Notes: generated from the sequence alone by a model not told the origin. A stretch of DNA of 64,000 nt from Malassezia japonica (GCF_029542785.1 NC_083374.1:1-64000); one strand, 5' to 3'; positions 53,976-64,000 are shown, counted from the first letter of the stretch. A program made the numbers and translations.

Positions 53976-56779
53976 ATGGCCTCACGGGTGGTCAGTGTGA
54001 GCTCGGCGGAAGCGGGGCGGGAGGTATGCCGTCCTCCCGTCGCCCCGGCGTGGTTCCATGCGCATGGACAAGTGTGGGTCCCATTTTCCGAGGCCGACAA
54101 CGACGCGCTGGAAGAAGGCTGGACGCAGTGCCGTCCCGCGCTCGAGGAGCGGGCCGCACAGACGGAAGAGGTGGCGTCTGCGCCAAAGGAAGATGCGGTG
54201 GGATGGCTGCCGTCGCTGCTGTGGTACTCGAAGCCAGCGACGCATGCGTCTGTGCTTCCTCCGCCGCCTCCGCCGCCCGCACCGAACCTGCGCAAGACGC
54301 CACTGGTCCACCGCAGGCTCGATCCCGACGAGGACGACGAGACGAAGCAGTTCCGCGTCTCGGTCCTTGAGGACCGCCTCTTTGAAGTCGACCTCGAAAA
54401 GATGATCATCTTTCCCGCACTCTGGCCGGGGTACGACCAGGGCGTGATGCGCGCAACGTGGTTCTACGTCGCCTCCGACGGCGCCTGCTCGCCGATCGCA
54501 TGGGGCAGTGCTCTGAGCGCCGACCTGGACCGTGTGTACGAAGAGGCCAAGCCGTGGAACTTGGTAGGGCGCCTGCGTGCGTCGCTGAATGTCGGCAAGG
54601 CCAAGTCGGACTCGGACGCGGCGCAGCTCTTTGACCTGCCAAGCGTCGCAGGCGGTGCCAAGGTCCTCTTTGACTCGACGTCGTCTGCGCGGGTCTATAC
54701 GTACGTGTTCTTGCTTACCCAGTCAAAATCTCAGCAGCAAGCTCCTTTCCTTTTTGTGGGAGCCGCTGGTGGTGCGTGGCTACGAGAATGCCAAGGCCGC
54801 GAGCGTGCGTATGCAAGAGAACTCGGCGAGCAATGTGATCGCCACGGCCTGGTCTCGCCGCAACGATGCGTCGCCCAGCACCCCGTCGGATAATAAGAAG
54901 AAGCCCGAGGGGCCGACCGAAGGCACCATCGTCGAGGGCATCACGCCGACGCCTGTCGACACGATGTCGACGTGGGGGGCGCTTAGCGAGGCGTTCATGT
55001 CGCGCGCGCGTGCTTTTCGCTCCGGCGCAGCACCTACCACGCCGCCGGCGCAGGAGTGGAATGCAGACGAAGTGCTGCCGGATCCGGCAGTGCTCGACTT
55101 TAGCGAGACGTCGAGCTTGGGTGCGCTCTCGGACGACCTTTACGCGGACGTCCAGTCGACCGCCGACCTCGAAGAACGCGAAAAGGGCGAGGCGCCTCCT
55201 GAGCACATCGTCTTTTGCATCCACGGCATCGGCCAGAAACTCACGGAGGATTACATGGCGACACACTTTGTGCACGACGTCGAGCGTATGCGCACCGTAA
55301 TGCGGCAGCAGATGCAAGATCCTGCCTTGAGCACACAGCTCAGCGGAGGGCGCGTACGTCTCATCCCGATCTGCTGGCGCCACGACGTGGAGTTCGATCC
55401 GGATCACGGGCATTACAAGCTGCAGGATATTACGAACAATGCGACGATTCCCGCGGTACGCACCGTCATTTCCAAAGTCCTGCTCGACATCCCCTTTTAC
55501 TTTTCGAGCCACCACGAAGCGATGCTCACGGCCGTGCGCCTGGAAACCAATCGTTTGTACCGCCTCTTTTTGCAGCGGAACCCCGACTTTGAGCAATGCG
55601 GGGGGCGCGTGTCGATCCTTGGCCACTCGCTCGGCGCGGCGCTTTCTTCCGACCTGCTCAAGGACCAACCGACGGATGTCGCGCCACTGAGCACGAGCGA
55701 AGCACCCGGCATTCACCGCACGTCGCCACACCTCTTGTTCAACGTCACGCACTTTTTCTCGGTCGGCTCGCCCTTGCCGCTCCTATACTACCTGAGCGGC
55801 GCCGAACTCATCGCGCGCCGCCGCACCGACCCCGAGAATCCTCTGCAGGCAGACGAAGATGTGACATGCAACAAGGTGGGGCAGCAGGGATGCCTCGCGA
55901 CGGAATACGTGCACAATGTACGTGCCAAAACTCACCCAGATTTACGCGTCGACAGACCCTTGCAGCTTCCAAATCTCGGCGACGGTCGACGCAGCGTATG
56001 CTCGACTCTTGCGCCCAGTCGAAGTGCCGCGCGACCCGCTGATGCTCGACCGTGCACTGAACCAGCCGCGACTGAGCATCGGCAGCGTCATGCGCACCTG
56101 GCTGCACCCCAAGGACAAGGGCGAGAAGGACAAGCAAGGGAAGGAGGGTGGGAAGGAGGAAGAACAGCCAGAGGCAAATATACAGGAAAATGCCCGCGAA
56201 GACCAACACGCACACGACCAGGGCAAGGAAAAGAAAAAGCTAGAAAAAGAGGTCGAACAGGACGAACACGGCGAAGCAAGCGTCAAGTTGGGCGAACAGG
56301 GCAAGAAGGAAATCATCATCGACGAGGCACACAGCGAAAATGCCCAAGAACCTGCTTCCACGCCTCCCTCCTCGGACAAAGAGACCGAGTCTCCCTCGGA
56401 TCCGACCCGTACGCCAAAGGCCCCGTCGCGGACCTTGGCCTCACCGCGCGGCGAGACGCCGCAGCCCGAAGAGTCCAAGGACGAAAAGACGCCACCACCT
56501 CTCTCTCTCCACGAGCTCGAGCTCGGGGAACGCCGCTTCCAGGCGCTCAATCCCTACGGATGCATCGATTTTGTGGTCGACGGCGGAACGGTCAACCAAT
56601 TCACGCAGTACATTGACATGTTCCGCGCGCACATGAGCTACTGGACGAATCCTGCCTTTTCCAACTACCTTCTCAAGCAGCTCGTACCGAACGAGAACGT
56701 CGTTCCTACGACGCCGTACCGCTCGCCCTCGATGCACGCCGCGCAGGAGATTCTCGATCCCACCACCGATAGTGTATAG
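53976..56779 (+). CDS. DDHD-domain phospholipase A1-like protein
   Basis: Three exons: 53976-54700, 54723-55917 and 55940-56779; both introns are 22 nt (GTACGT...CTTACCCAG and GTACGT...CTCACCCAG). About 919 residues. The N-terminal half has the WWE-like region of PA-PLA1 proteins (ALWPGYDQGVMRATWFY). HIVFCIHGIGQKLTE and the lipase elbow SILGHSLGAALSSDL follow, then the DDHD part (FFSVGSPLPLLYYLSGA; IDFVVDGGTVNQFTQYIDM). Splice 2 joins TEYVHN to IYASTDPCSFQIS, keeping frame. The enzyme class cleaves phosphatidic acid or other phospholipids at membranes. A Lys/Glu-rich insertion lies inside the DDHD part. SET1 begins 25 bases after the stop. Confidence 0.88.
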
Positions 56780-56803
56780 CGTTGGGCCTCCACTTGTCAC
56801 GGA

Positions 56804-59290
56804 ATGGAGGCGTGTTTCCTCCACCTGCCTCGACGCGTCCGGATGGAACGAAGCTGGCACGCGTCGGGTTACCGGCCGCACAGCGGCCGCGAAGGCAGCC
56901 GCGATCGATGGGATACGCGCGATGCTACACCGCGACGTACCCCGCCGCGTGTGTCGGATCCGCCGCGGCGCACGCCGCCCCCGCGGTGGGACGCACCTCC
57001 GCCGCGTCCGCCAGGGCCGCCTCCGCCGCGGCCGCACACGCCGGTGGCGATGCCGCAGCTCTCGCCCAGCACGCTGCTACCGTCGGAGCTCGAGCCGGAT
57101 GCGCGCTTGCGGAGCTACCAGACGATAGTTGATCCCCAGCTCCCGGGCGCCAAAGGCAAGGAAATGCATAGGCGGTACGAAGCGACGCCGCGCCTGCCAG
57201 GTACAGACCCGCGGCAAGCCGGAACGCGCGCACGCAACTCGAAACGCAAGACACGCAAGGTCGTGGACAAGATCGAATACAAATTCGACAAGTATTCGGT
57301 CGGCCCGCCGCCGCCGCGTGAATTGGTCCTCTCTGGCCTCTCGCCGCGGACGACGCCGGCGGTCGTCCTGCAGCAGTGCCGCGCGTTTGGCGCAGTCGAG
57401 TCGCACGAGCTCAAGGTCGATCCGCAGACCGGCGAGAGCATCGGCATCATGTGGATCCAGTTTACGAACGGCGGCCTGCCCGGCGCAGCCGCGCAGGACG
57501 GTGCAGAAGTCGCGCGCACTGCACAGAAAGCACTGCACCAGCACAAAATCGGGCAAGAGACGGTGCAGGCGGTGCTCGACCATGACCGCCAAAAATACGT
57601 CAAGCTGTACCGCGAGTTTTTGAGCAAGCGCTACAGCGGCGCTCGGCGTCGCTCGCTGCCGAGCCGCCAAGAGTCGCCCCGCGTGCCTCTTCACGTCGAG
57701 TCGCCCCGCAACCGCAGCGTACACTCGCCCGGGCCACGCACGATGCGCCGCTGGGGCCGCAACGAGGACGAAGAGACCGACTCGCCACACCGAGCCACGA
57801 CCAGCCGCGCCGTCTTTGCCTCGGCGCGCCCGGAGCGCAGCACGGATGCACGGACAACGGCCGCGCCGATTCGGCAGCGGCTCGCGGAGCTTGGCCACCC
57901 CTACATTTTTGTGCCGCTGGCCAAGTCGACGCTTGACGCCAAGGCGGTGCGTGCGCACTTTGCGCACTTTTCGCCGGCGCTCGTCGAGAGCGACGCAGGC
58001 GGCTGGTACATTGGATTTGCCGACAAGGACACAGCCGCGCGGTGCAAGCGCGTGCTGGAGCCTGCGACGCTGCACGGCTACCATGTGCGTCTCGACGTGC
58101 AAAATCCTCCGCAAGGCGAGATCAAGACCGAGGCGCCTCTGGAAGCGCCGAAAAAGACCTCTTGGACGCAAGAGGAGCTGGTCGACGAAGCGACAAAGCA
58201 GCTCCTCGATGCGCTGCAGAGCATGTTTTTGCGGGATGTCAAGAACCGCACGTTGACGCCCCTCTTGACGCAGTTCCTGCGCCCCGATGGCCGCGGCGGC
58301 GCATTCCTCGAGCAGTACAAGTTGGGCATGAAGGAGAAGCCGAGCTATGCGCCTCCGGTGCTCGACGCGCACCTCCCGTCCTTCCGCAAGAAGCCCGAGG
58401 TGGTCGCCGCGCAGCGTGCGGCCAAGCCCGAAGTGCGCGCCGAGGCTTCCACGACCGAGCGTTCTGCCCCGGTGCTCCTCGACCCGATGGCCGCTGGCGT
58501 GGTCGAGGACGCCGAGGAACTGTACTATCTAAAAGAGGTCCTTGCCCGTGGTATCCCCGACGAGGATCAGGGGCCGCACCAGAGCGGCTGTGCCCGTGCC
58601 GAGGGGTTCTACCGCATCCCTGCTGCCAAAAAAGCCGCGCACCTTCCCGACCGCAACCGCGCGATTGCCGAGCCGACGACCGGTCGTTCCTCGCTTGCAT
58701 CCGCACGCAACAACCGTGCCGATTCGCGTCGCCTTGTGCTGGACATTGAGCAGCACAAAAAAGAGACCATGACCGATACCGATATCCTGAAGTTTAACCA
58801 GCTGCAATCGCGCAAGAAGCAGCTGCGCTTCTCCAAGAGCCCCATCCACGACTGGGGCCTGTATGCCATGGAACTTATCCCAGCGGGCGATATGGTGATT
58901 GAGTACGTCGGCGAGATTGTGCGGCAGCAAGTGGCAGACCACCGCGAAAAGATGTACGAGCGCGCGGGCAATTTCAGCACCTACCTCTTCCGTGTCGACG
59001 ACGACGTGGTCGTCGATGCGACGCACAAAGGCAACATTGCGCGCCTCATGAACCACTGCTGCACGCCAAACTGCACGGCAAAAATCCTTACGCTGCAAGG
59101 CGAGAAACGCATCGCGCTCTTGTACGTATTTGTACTCACCCAGCGCCAAAAATACCATTCTTCCGGGGCAAGAGCTGACGTACGACTACAAATGTACGTA
59201 TTCATTCCTGACCCAGTCCAATCCTCCGAAAGCGACGAGGACGCGATCCCGTGTCTATGTGGCTCGCCGCAGTGCCGTCGGTTCCTGTAG
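56804..59290 (+). CDS. SET1: Histone H3K4 methyltransferase SET1 (COMPASS)
   Basis: Start at 56804 or 56843; about 813 residues once two introns are removed (59122-59143, 22 nt; 59194-59216, 23 nt). Domains in order: Pro/Arg-rich N-terminus, RRM (about 165-240, PPPRELVLSGLSPRT), second RRM-like domain (PYIFVPLAKSTLDAKAVRAHF), nSET, SET and post-SET. SET motifs are GLYAMELIPAGDMVIEYVGE, NHCCTPNC and the post-SET CLCGSPQCRRFL. Splicing gives IALFAKNTILPGQELTYDYK then FQSSESDEDAIPCLC, as in other Set1 proteins. Because 22 + 23 = 45, the unspliced message also stays open, adding 15 residues. SET1 trimethylates H3K4 at promoters. Shorter than yeast Set1 (about 1080). Confidence 0.93.
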   Translation: MEACFLHLPRRVRMERSWHASGYRPHSGREGSRDRWDTRDATPRRTPPRVSDPPRRTPPPRWDAPPPRPPGPPPPRPHTPVAMPQLSPSTLLPSELEPDARLRSYQTIVDPQLPGAKGKEMHRRYEATPRLPGTDPRQAGTRARNSKRKTRKVVDKIEYKFDKYSVGPPPPRELVLSGLSPRTTPAVVLQQCRAFGAVESHELKVDPQTGESIGIMWIQFTNGGLPGAAAQDGAEVARTAQKALHQHKIGQETVQAVLDHDRQKYVKLYREFLSKRYSGARRRSLPSRQESPRVPLHVESPRNRSVHSPGPRTMRRWGRNEDEETDSPHRATTSRAVFASARPERSTDARTTAAPIRQRLAELGHPYIFVPLAKSTLDAKAVRAHFAHFSPALVESDAGGWYIGFADKDTAARCKRVLEPATLHGYHVRLDVQNPPQGEIKTEAPLEAPKKTSWTQEELVDEATKQLLDALQSMFLRDVKNRTLTPLLTQFLRPDGRGGAFLEQYKLGMKEKPSYAPPVLDAHLPSFRKKPEVVAAQRAAKPEVRAEASTTERSAPVLLDPMAAGVVEDAEELYYLKEVLARGIPDEDQGPHQSGCARAEGFYRIPAAKKAAHLPDRNRAIAEPTTGRSSLASARNNRADSRRLVLDIEQHKKETMTDTDILKFNQLQSRKKQLRFSKSPIHDWGLYAMELIPAGDMVIEYVGEIVRQQVADHREKMYERAGNFSTYLFRVDDDVVVDATHKGNIARLMNHCCTPNCTAKILTLQGEKRIALLYVFVLTQRQKYHSSGARADVRLQMYVFIPDPVQSSESDEDAIPCLCGSPQCRRFL

Positions 59291-59293
59291 TGT

Positions 59294-61503
59294 CTATGCT
59301 GCCTGCTGGAAAACAAGGGGGGCGGCTTGCGCACGCGCTGCCGCCACCATCTCGTACGGGTCGCCGTGGTGATCGTCGTACATCGCAAGGGGGGGATAGC
59401 CTTGGACACGTGCGCCGACGTCCATCTTGGCCCACTCCTGGCGCCAGTCATCGGGGCGCCACGCGTGTTGCGCGTACAAGGGATAGAGCCACTGGGTCGA
59501 GACGTTGCCCCACTGCTGCGCATCCGCCAACGTGTAATTGCGCGCATCGTCGCCGGCATTGAGCAGGCCGACGAGCGGCTTGAGAATAAAGTCGACAAAC
59601 ACCACGTCCACGTTGGTATCAGGGTCAGGTACGGGCGTGGGGTCTGATGCGACATAGTCGGGCTGCTCCGCGCTGTACGGCACCGGCGTGTGCAGCGTAT
59701 CGTCGCCGGGGCCAGGGCAGTCGTCAATCGTGACGTAGCCTAACGACGAGCCGGTCTCGAGCCACTCGTCCTTCTTGCCGTCTGCCTCGAGCTGCGCGAC
59801 GAGCTCCTCAAGCCGCCGCGCCTGCTCGGGGCGGCCGGACATGGCCGCCGGCGCACTCTTGGACACGAGCCCAGCATGCTGCAGCTTCTGTGTCCAGTAC
59901 GTACTCCACTGGCGGCCGATGTACCGGTGAAAGATGCTGTCGACCGCGCCTTGCGCCGCATGCTGCGCGGGCTGCTCATTGTGCGCGGCACCCTTTTCGT
60001 TGAGGCCGTGCACAAGCTCTTTTGCGACACGCCACGGCACGTCGGCAATGTACAAAAAGTCGTCGCGAAAGGGGCTGACAATGTACTGGTCGTTCTTGGT
60101 AAAGGGACCCGCGAGTACATCGAAGCGCTGACTGCCGCTGTTGATCAGCATCAACGTCGGCGTATTGCGGTGGCGCTCGTTCGCAGGGCGCACAATCTCG
60201 GGCAGGATGCGGCGCGTGAGCAGCGCAAGAAGCGAGTGGTTCGCGTAGAACGGAAAGCGGTCCAAAAAGTAGTCTTGCGGGACGATGCCATAGAGGTGCG
60301 GCAGATCCCACGCCTTTGCGACCTTGTCCATGACCGAGCGGACGTAGCGGCCCCGCGCGGTGGACAGCTCGCCCGAGTGCGCAAGCTGGGCGTGGTATGC
60401 ATAGTTCCTCGGGTTCGCGTCAATGTACCGCCGTGAAAAGTGGGGCGGACGCGCGCTCGTATTCGAGATGCTCATCCAGCCGATGGTCTCGAGGTACCGC
60501 CCACTCTCGAGTGCCATACTCGACAGATCGAGCATGCGGCAGTCGCGGACGTGCGTATGTCCCGCCAGCATCATTATCGGCACCGTAGGCCACACCTGGC
60601 GGATCGCAGCGTGCAGCGCGTCCCAGCCCTGGTGCCCGGTGACGGGCATGTGCCCAGCAATGACAAACGCGTCGACGTGCTCCTGCTCGAGCGACGCACG
60701 GAACCACGGCTCTTGGACCATGGCCACCGGGTCCTGCACCGTGAGCCCAGCGGCGGCGAGGCGAAAGTCGAAGAGCACGCCGTACGCCTGGATCGTCAGG
60801 TTCTGGTGCGGCGTCGTAAAGCGCGTATACAGCTCGCCGATTGGGCGCGAGCGCGGCGCTTCGCCCGGGGCGTCCGGGAGCGAGATATTGACATTCGAAG
60901 TGAGGTAGCGACCGTGCCCTGCGTTAGGAAAGCAACGTACACTTGGGCACAAACTCCTCGTACACGTCCTTGGCGACGCTAAAGTTGTACAGCTCGTGAT
61001 TGCCGATCGTCAAGAGGTCGTAGTCGGCAAGCGCAAACACCTGATTGCTCACATGCCCGTTCACCGCAAACTTGAAGTTGGGGCTCTCGGGCGGCACCTG
61101 CGGAAAGGCGTCGCTGAGGCCATTGCCGTCGTGCAGATCGCCGGTATCGACAAAGAGCAAGTCGACGCCTTTCTCGGCGGCGCGGCGGCGCATGTGGTGG
61201 GTGAACGCGACAAAGTCGCCCCAATCCCCCGAGTAGTTCGGCTCCGGCGGCGAAAGCTTTGTATGGCCTTGGTACCCTGTGTTAGCCTTGGTACATACAC
61301 CCGTGGATGTCCGTCGTGTGCAGTATCTGGAGCTGGCCCCACTCGAGCGGCCGCAGGCGGTCGTCGATGCGGGGCAGCCGTCCCCGGCCAAAAAGGCCCG
61401 CATCCCACATCGCATCCGGCCCCAGTGCTGAGGCAAGGCTCGCCGCACTCGCCAGGCCTACGGCAGCGAGCGCCGGCAGGCGCTTTCTCGCGTCGCACCG
61501 CAT
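59294..61503 (-). CDS. Secretory-pathway metallophosphoesterase (YHR202W / 5'-nucleotidase-like)
   Basis: Three exons: 61503-61299, 61276-60941 and 60918-59294; introns are 22 nt each (GTATGT...CTAACACAG and GTACGT...CTAACGCAG). About 721 residues. A signal peptide (ALAAVGLASAASLASAL) precedes the metallophosphatase domain, with metal ligands in TTDIHGW, DTGDLHDGNG, IGNHELY and LAGHTHVRD. Splicing makes DIHG-WYQGH and PK-WHGRYLTS continuous, so both introns are well supported. It is most like yeast YHR202W, a vacuolar or secretory protein of unknown substrate; 5'-nucleotidases share the fold. The stop lies 3 bases from the convergent SET1 stop, and the start is 28 bases after the lipase stop. 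Confidence 0.88.
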
Positions 61504-61531
61504 TGTGCTACGGACGATCGGGAAGATCGGG

Positions 61532-63430
61532 CTACAGACCCTCCTCGTACAGGTTGCGGCAGAGCGCGAGCCAGAAGCGCTCAAACGTCTCGTGCGCCGG
61601 CGTGCCCGCCTCCTCCAAGCCGTGGTTCAAAAGGAAAGGGAACATTTCCAGGACGGACGTTGCGATCGCCGTGCTGGTCGTCATGGCCGGCTTTGGGAGG
61701 TGCTCGTTGGCCTTCTGGCCGGTCCAGCCGAGGTGCGTGCGGAGCGCCTGAGCCGTGTCGCCGTCGCCCAGTTGATGGAACCAGTCCTTGCTCTTTTTGG
61801 CATCTTCCGGCGGCGTGTTCGGCGCTGGGAGCAGCGGTTGGCGGGGCTGCGAGAGGTACATGTACAGCATCTTGGAGTCCTTTTGGTCCACGGCCGGGTC
61901 GGGTTTGTCCTCGCGGGCCGGGAGCTGCGACGAAATCCAGTTCGCAAGGACGTGCGCAAGCTCCGACTCGTGGGCAGACGGCCCGTGCTTGTCGCGCGAC
62001 GACGCGAGTGCGTACGCGGCCGCCTCCATCGGCGCATCGGTGTTCTCCTCGCCCTTGGCGGCCGGTGCGTCGCGGTACTCGCTGAGCGCCGCATCGAGCC
62101 AGTTCCAGTAGGTATCGTCGTTCTCCTTGACCGGCTCCGGCTTGGGCTTTGATCCAAATGGCATCCACGCGGAGATGGTGCCGCGCAGGGCCTCCCAGCG
62201 CGCGCCGAGCGTCGGCGGGGCCGGCGGCCTGGACTGCTCCGACTTTTTGCTCGAGGCGGGTCGGATACGCCGGGGCCCGCCCGGTCCCCTCACGTCCCAG
62301 TGGTCCCAGCCCTCCATGATGCCGAGAAAGTCGCCCCACTGGGCGCTGCCGACACTCACCAGCCCGTCGTTGCCGTGCATCTTGCCGTGCAGTGCGTCGC
62401 CACTGCCGTCGTACTGGCCACCGGATGTATTGTACGCGGCCGCCTTGTCGAGGATCAGTTTCGGGAGCCACAGCGGGTGCAGCACCGAGATCTCCTTGAC
62501 GCGTGCCGCGATGGAAAAGTAGCGTACATCCGACTCGTCCGGGGTGCGTGGATTAAAAAGGCGGTTCATGTACTTGGTCGAGAGCATCGCATACGCGGGC
62601 TGATCAAAGATCGAGAGGATATACGACGAAAGCGAGCTCGAGACCGACGTGAGGGCCCGCGTGAGCGTCGACATGCCCGGCAGGGGATTTGGCTCGTCTT
62701 TGGGCTTGGCAATACCTTCGCGGCGGCGCAGGAGCGGCTCTTTGAGGCTGTATGGCAGCGGGGGCACCGGCGGCACCGGCGTTGTTGTTTTCGACTCCTC
62801 CATCATTTTGTCGATGAGCTCCAGTCCGATCCCGATGTTGGAGTTGCACCAGTCCATAAACGGACTGCCGCGGTGCGGCGTCGCAAGTGTCGTGAGCGAG
62901 GCCGGGGTGTATTCCGTAGGCTGGATGCGGCTAATAATGTAGCGCACGTCCAGGCCGCCCATGCTGTGCCCCACAAAGTTGAGGCGCTCGCCCCGCGCGC
63001 CGCTCGCGGAGCTGCACAGAAATTCGTGCAACGACTCGGCGCGCTCCTTGATCGAGCCGGTGGGCGGCACGCCGTGCACCAGCACCTCGGCGCCGACCTT
63101 TTTGCGCAGCACGTCGAGCGCGGCCGACCAGTAGTGGTATTCGAGGCCGAGGAATGGGCCGCGCACGTCAAATCCGTACAAGCCATGGCACAGCACAATC
63201 GGAAGACGTGGCTTGCGAATCGGGTCGTAGAGCAGCGGGTGCCGCATGAGCTGCTCGAGCTTGCTCCCTTCCGAGGGATGCGGTACCTTTTTCTTCTTTG
63301 TTGTCCGCGGCGGCGCGCTCGGCGGCGGCGCGCCTTTTGGGGCATCCGATTGCGTCGCGAGTGCACACGCACGCACGCCTCGGAATCCGGCGGCGCGCAG
63401 AGCCGGCCGCAGGACGACTCGCGCGGGCAT
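61532..63430 (-). CDS. Mitochondrial-type triacylglycerol lipase (TGL2-like)
   Basis: 632 residues from ATG 63430 (an in-frame ATG at 63475 would add 15). The N-terminus is a likely mitochondrial presequence (MPARVVLRPALRAAGFRGVR). The alpha/beta-hydrolase part has LPIVLCHGLYGFD (oxyanion region) and the elbow FVGHSMGGLDVRYII, with LTTLATPHRGSPF after it. HGNDGLVSVGSAQWG is near the catalytic Asp and His region, and the His is probably in WDHWDV. Tgl2 hydrolyses triacylglycerols in yeast mitochondria. A long C-terminal extension beyond 480 is not in yeast Tgl2. Divergent from the exchanger gene with about 106 bases between. Confidence 0.86.
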   Translation of the reverse strand: MPARVVLRPALRAAGFRGVRACALATQSDAPKGAPPPSAPPRTTKKKKVPHPSEGSKLEQLMRHPLLYDPIRKPRLPIVLCHGLYGFDVRGPFLGLEYHYWSAALDVLRKKVGAEVLVHGVPPTGSIKERAESLHEFLCSSASGARGERLNFVGHSMGGLDVRYIISRIQPTEYTPASLTTLATPHRGSPFMDWCNSNIGIGLELIDKMMEESKTTTPVPPVPPLPYSLKEPLLRRREGIAKPKDEPNPLPGMSTLTRALTSVSSSLSSYILSIFDQPAYAMLSTKYMNRLFNPRTPDESDVRYFSIAARVKEISVLHPLWLPKLILDKAAAYNTSGGQYDGSGDALHGKMHGNDGLVSVGSAQWGDFLGIMEGWDHWDVRGPGGPRRIRPASSKKSEQSRPPAPPTLGARWEALRGTISAWMPFGSKPKPEPVKENDDTYWNWLDAALSEYRDAPAAKGEENTDAPMEAAAYALASSRDKHGPSAHESELAHVLANWISSQLPAREDKPDPAVDQKDSKMLYMYLSQPRQPLLPAPNTPPEDAKKSKDWFHQLGDGDTAQALRTHLGWTGQKANEHLPKPAMTTSTAIATSVLEMFPFLLNHGLEEAGTPAHETFERFWLALCRNLYEEGL

Positions 63431-63536
63431 CGAAGAACACGCTCGGGGCACGACGCGGTGCCGATCCACGTGCATATGCAGGGTCTGCCCGATGGCCCGA
63501 TACGCTCGACCGCCCCACCGTCTTGGCGTGTCGCGG

Positions 63537-64000
63537 ATGGAGAACTGCCCGGCGGTGCCGGAGGGCGTGCTGGGCGCTTTGGCGTGCCAGCATATCCTCC
63601 AGGAATGTACAAATTCTGCATCGTATCCCTACCTCCAACTGTATTACTGCCTCGGGGTGCAAACCTTGCCTGCCGAGGTGGAGTGGCTGCGCGCGGCGCT
63701 GGGCATGTCCCTGGTGCTCGGTGCGCTGCTGCTCGTCTTTAGTGCGCTGGGCCTCGTGGCCGGCGACTTTTTCTGCCCGAATCTCTCGTCGCTCGGCGCG
63801 GAGCTGGGCTTGAGCGATAGCACGGTCGGCGTGACGCTGCTTGCGTTTGGCAACGGATTTCCGGATGTGGTGTCGACGTTCCGTGCGATGCAAAAGAACG
63901 CAGGTGCCATGGCGCTCGGCGAGCTCATGGGAGCGGCTGTGTTCACAGTGTCTATGGTATGCGGCTCGATCATGGTGTTTTACTCGTTCCGCGTGCATCC
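63537..64000 (+). CDS. Na+/Ca2+ exchanger-family transporter, 5' part (cut by window end)
   Basis: Start at 63537 (or 63492); the reading frame is open to the window edge, at least 154 codons. The N-terminus has the cysteine pattern of NCKX6/YDL206W-type exchangers (CQHILQECTN, YLQLYYCLGVQ). Two helices follow, then the alpha-1 repeat VGVTLLAFGNGFPDVV with the conserved GNGxPD. The second half is outside the window. This group exchanges Ca for Na or H across internal membranes such as vacuole or mitochondria. Confidence 0.85.
   Translation, partial: MENCPAVPEGVLGALACQHILQECTNSASYPYLQLYYCLGVQTLPAEVEWLRAALGMSLVLGALLLVFSALGLVAGDFFCPNLSSLGAELGLSDSTVGVTLLAFGNGFPDVVSTFRAMQKNAGAMALGELMGAAVFTVSMVCGSIMVFYSFRVH

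Noticed and set aside
54589..56616. Separate gene in the 54589-56616 frame
   Set aside because: Its N-terminal part is the shadow of exon 1 and its C-terminal part that of exon 3; the middle is exon 2 of the DDHD gene joined by 22-nt introns.

Overview
The window is the left end of a eukaryotic, almost certainly fungal, chromosome. It opens with 64 exact copies of a hexamer that reads TTAGGA on the G-rich strand, then runs inward through about 16 kb of AT-richer subtelomere into a compact GC-rich core of housekeeping genes. Fungal markers include a C2H2 plus Zn2Cys6 regulator, Dal5-type and monocarboxylate-type transporters, SSD1, FEX1, a Crh-like cell-wall protein, HOM3 and a sedolisin protease. 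Small spliceosomal introns, very short intergenic distances, lipolytic genes and the gene repertoire suggest a small-genome basidiomycete yeast of the Ustilaginomycotina, most likely Malassezia or a close relative. The genus is an inference and was not tested.

Subtelomere (1-16.35 kb). Four divergent paralogues of one small secreted cysteine-patterned protein lie here (561-1181 and 5431-6048 on minus, 14674-15324 and 15628-16176 on plus). Three have a perfect CGGAATTCCG palindrome upstream and the fourth has a one-base variant. That CGG-N4-CCG layout is typical of sites bound by Zn2Cys6 dimers. Between the first two copies sits a regulator with two C2H2-type fingers and a Zn2Cys6 cluster (1574-3782), next to a short-chain reductase. 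Three MFS transporters and a type II NADH dehydrogenase that looks bacterial in sequence complete the island. I propose this as a locally regulated subtelomeric secretion and stress locus. The regulatory link is inference.

Core (16.4-64 kb). In order: GH43 hydrolase, quinone oxidoreductase, aspartokinase (HOM3), exportin CSE1, SSD1, an FCP1-like phosphatase, acyl-CoA oxidase, a Ca-dependent ATP-Mg/Pi carrier, a sedolisin, alpha-tubulin, a MADS-box factor, a U1-type zinc-finger protein, CFT1/CPSF160, ribosomal protein eS26, a large repeat-rich protein of unknown function, a Crh-like GH16 protein without its catalytic acids, a bZIP-like factor, fluoride exporter FEX1, a DDHD phospholipase, SET1, a metallophosphoesterase, a TGL2-like lipase and the start of a Na/Ca exchanger. 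Spacing is extreme: convergent stops share one CTAG, another convergent pair is 3 nt apart, and one divergent pair has 37 nt between start codons.

The most striking feature is the introns. I can place thirteen by frame and family conservation. Seven are exactly 22 nt and another four are 23-27 nt, nearly all GTACGT...CTNAC-NCAG with the branch A about five bases from the end. Two of them (22 + 23 = 45 nt) sit inside the SET1 catalytic region, so that region is open even when unspliced. The regulator in the subtelomere has longer introns (66 and 37 nt).

No rRNA, tRNA, CRISPR array or complete mobile element was found.
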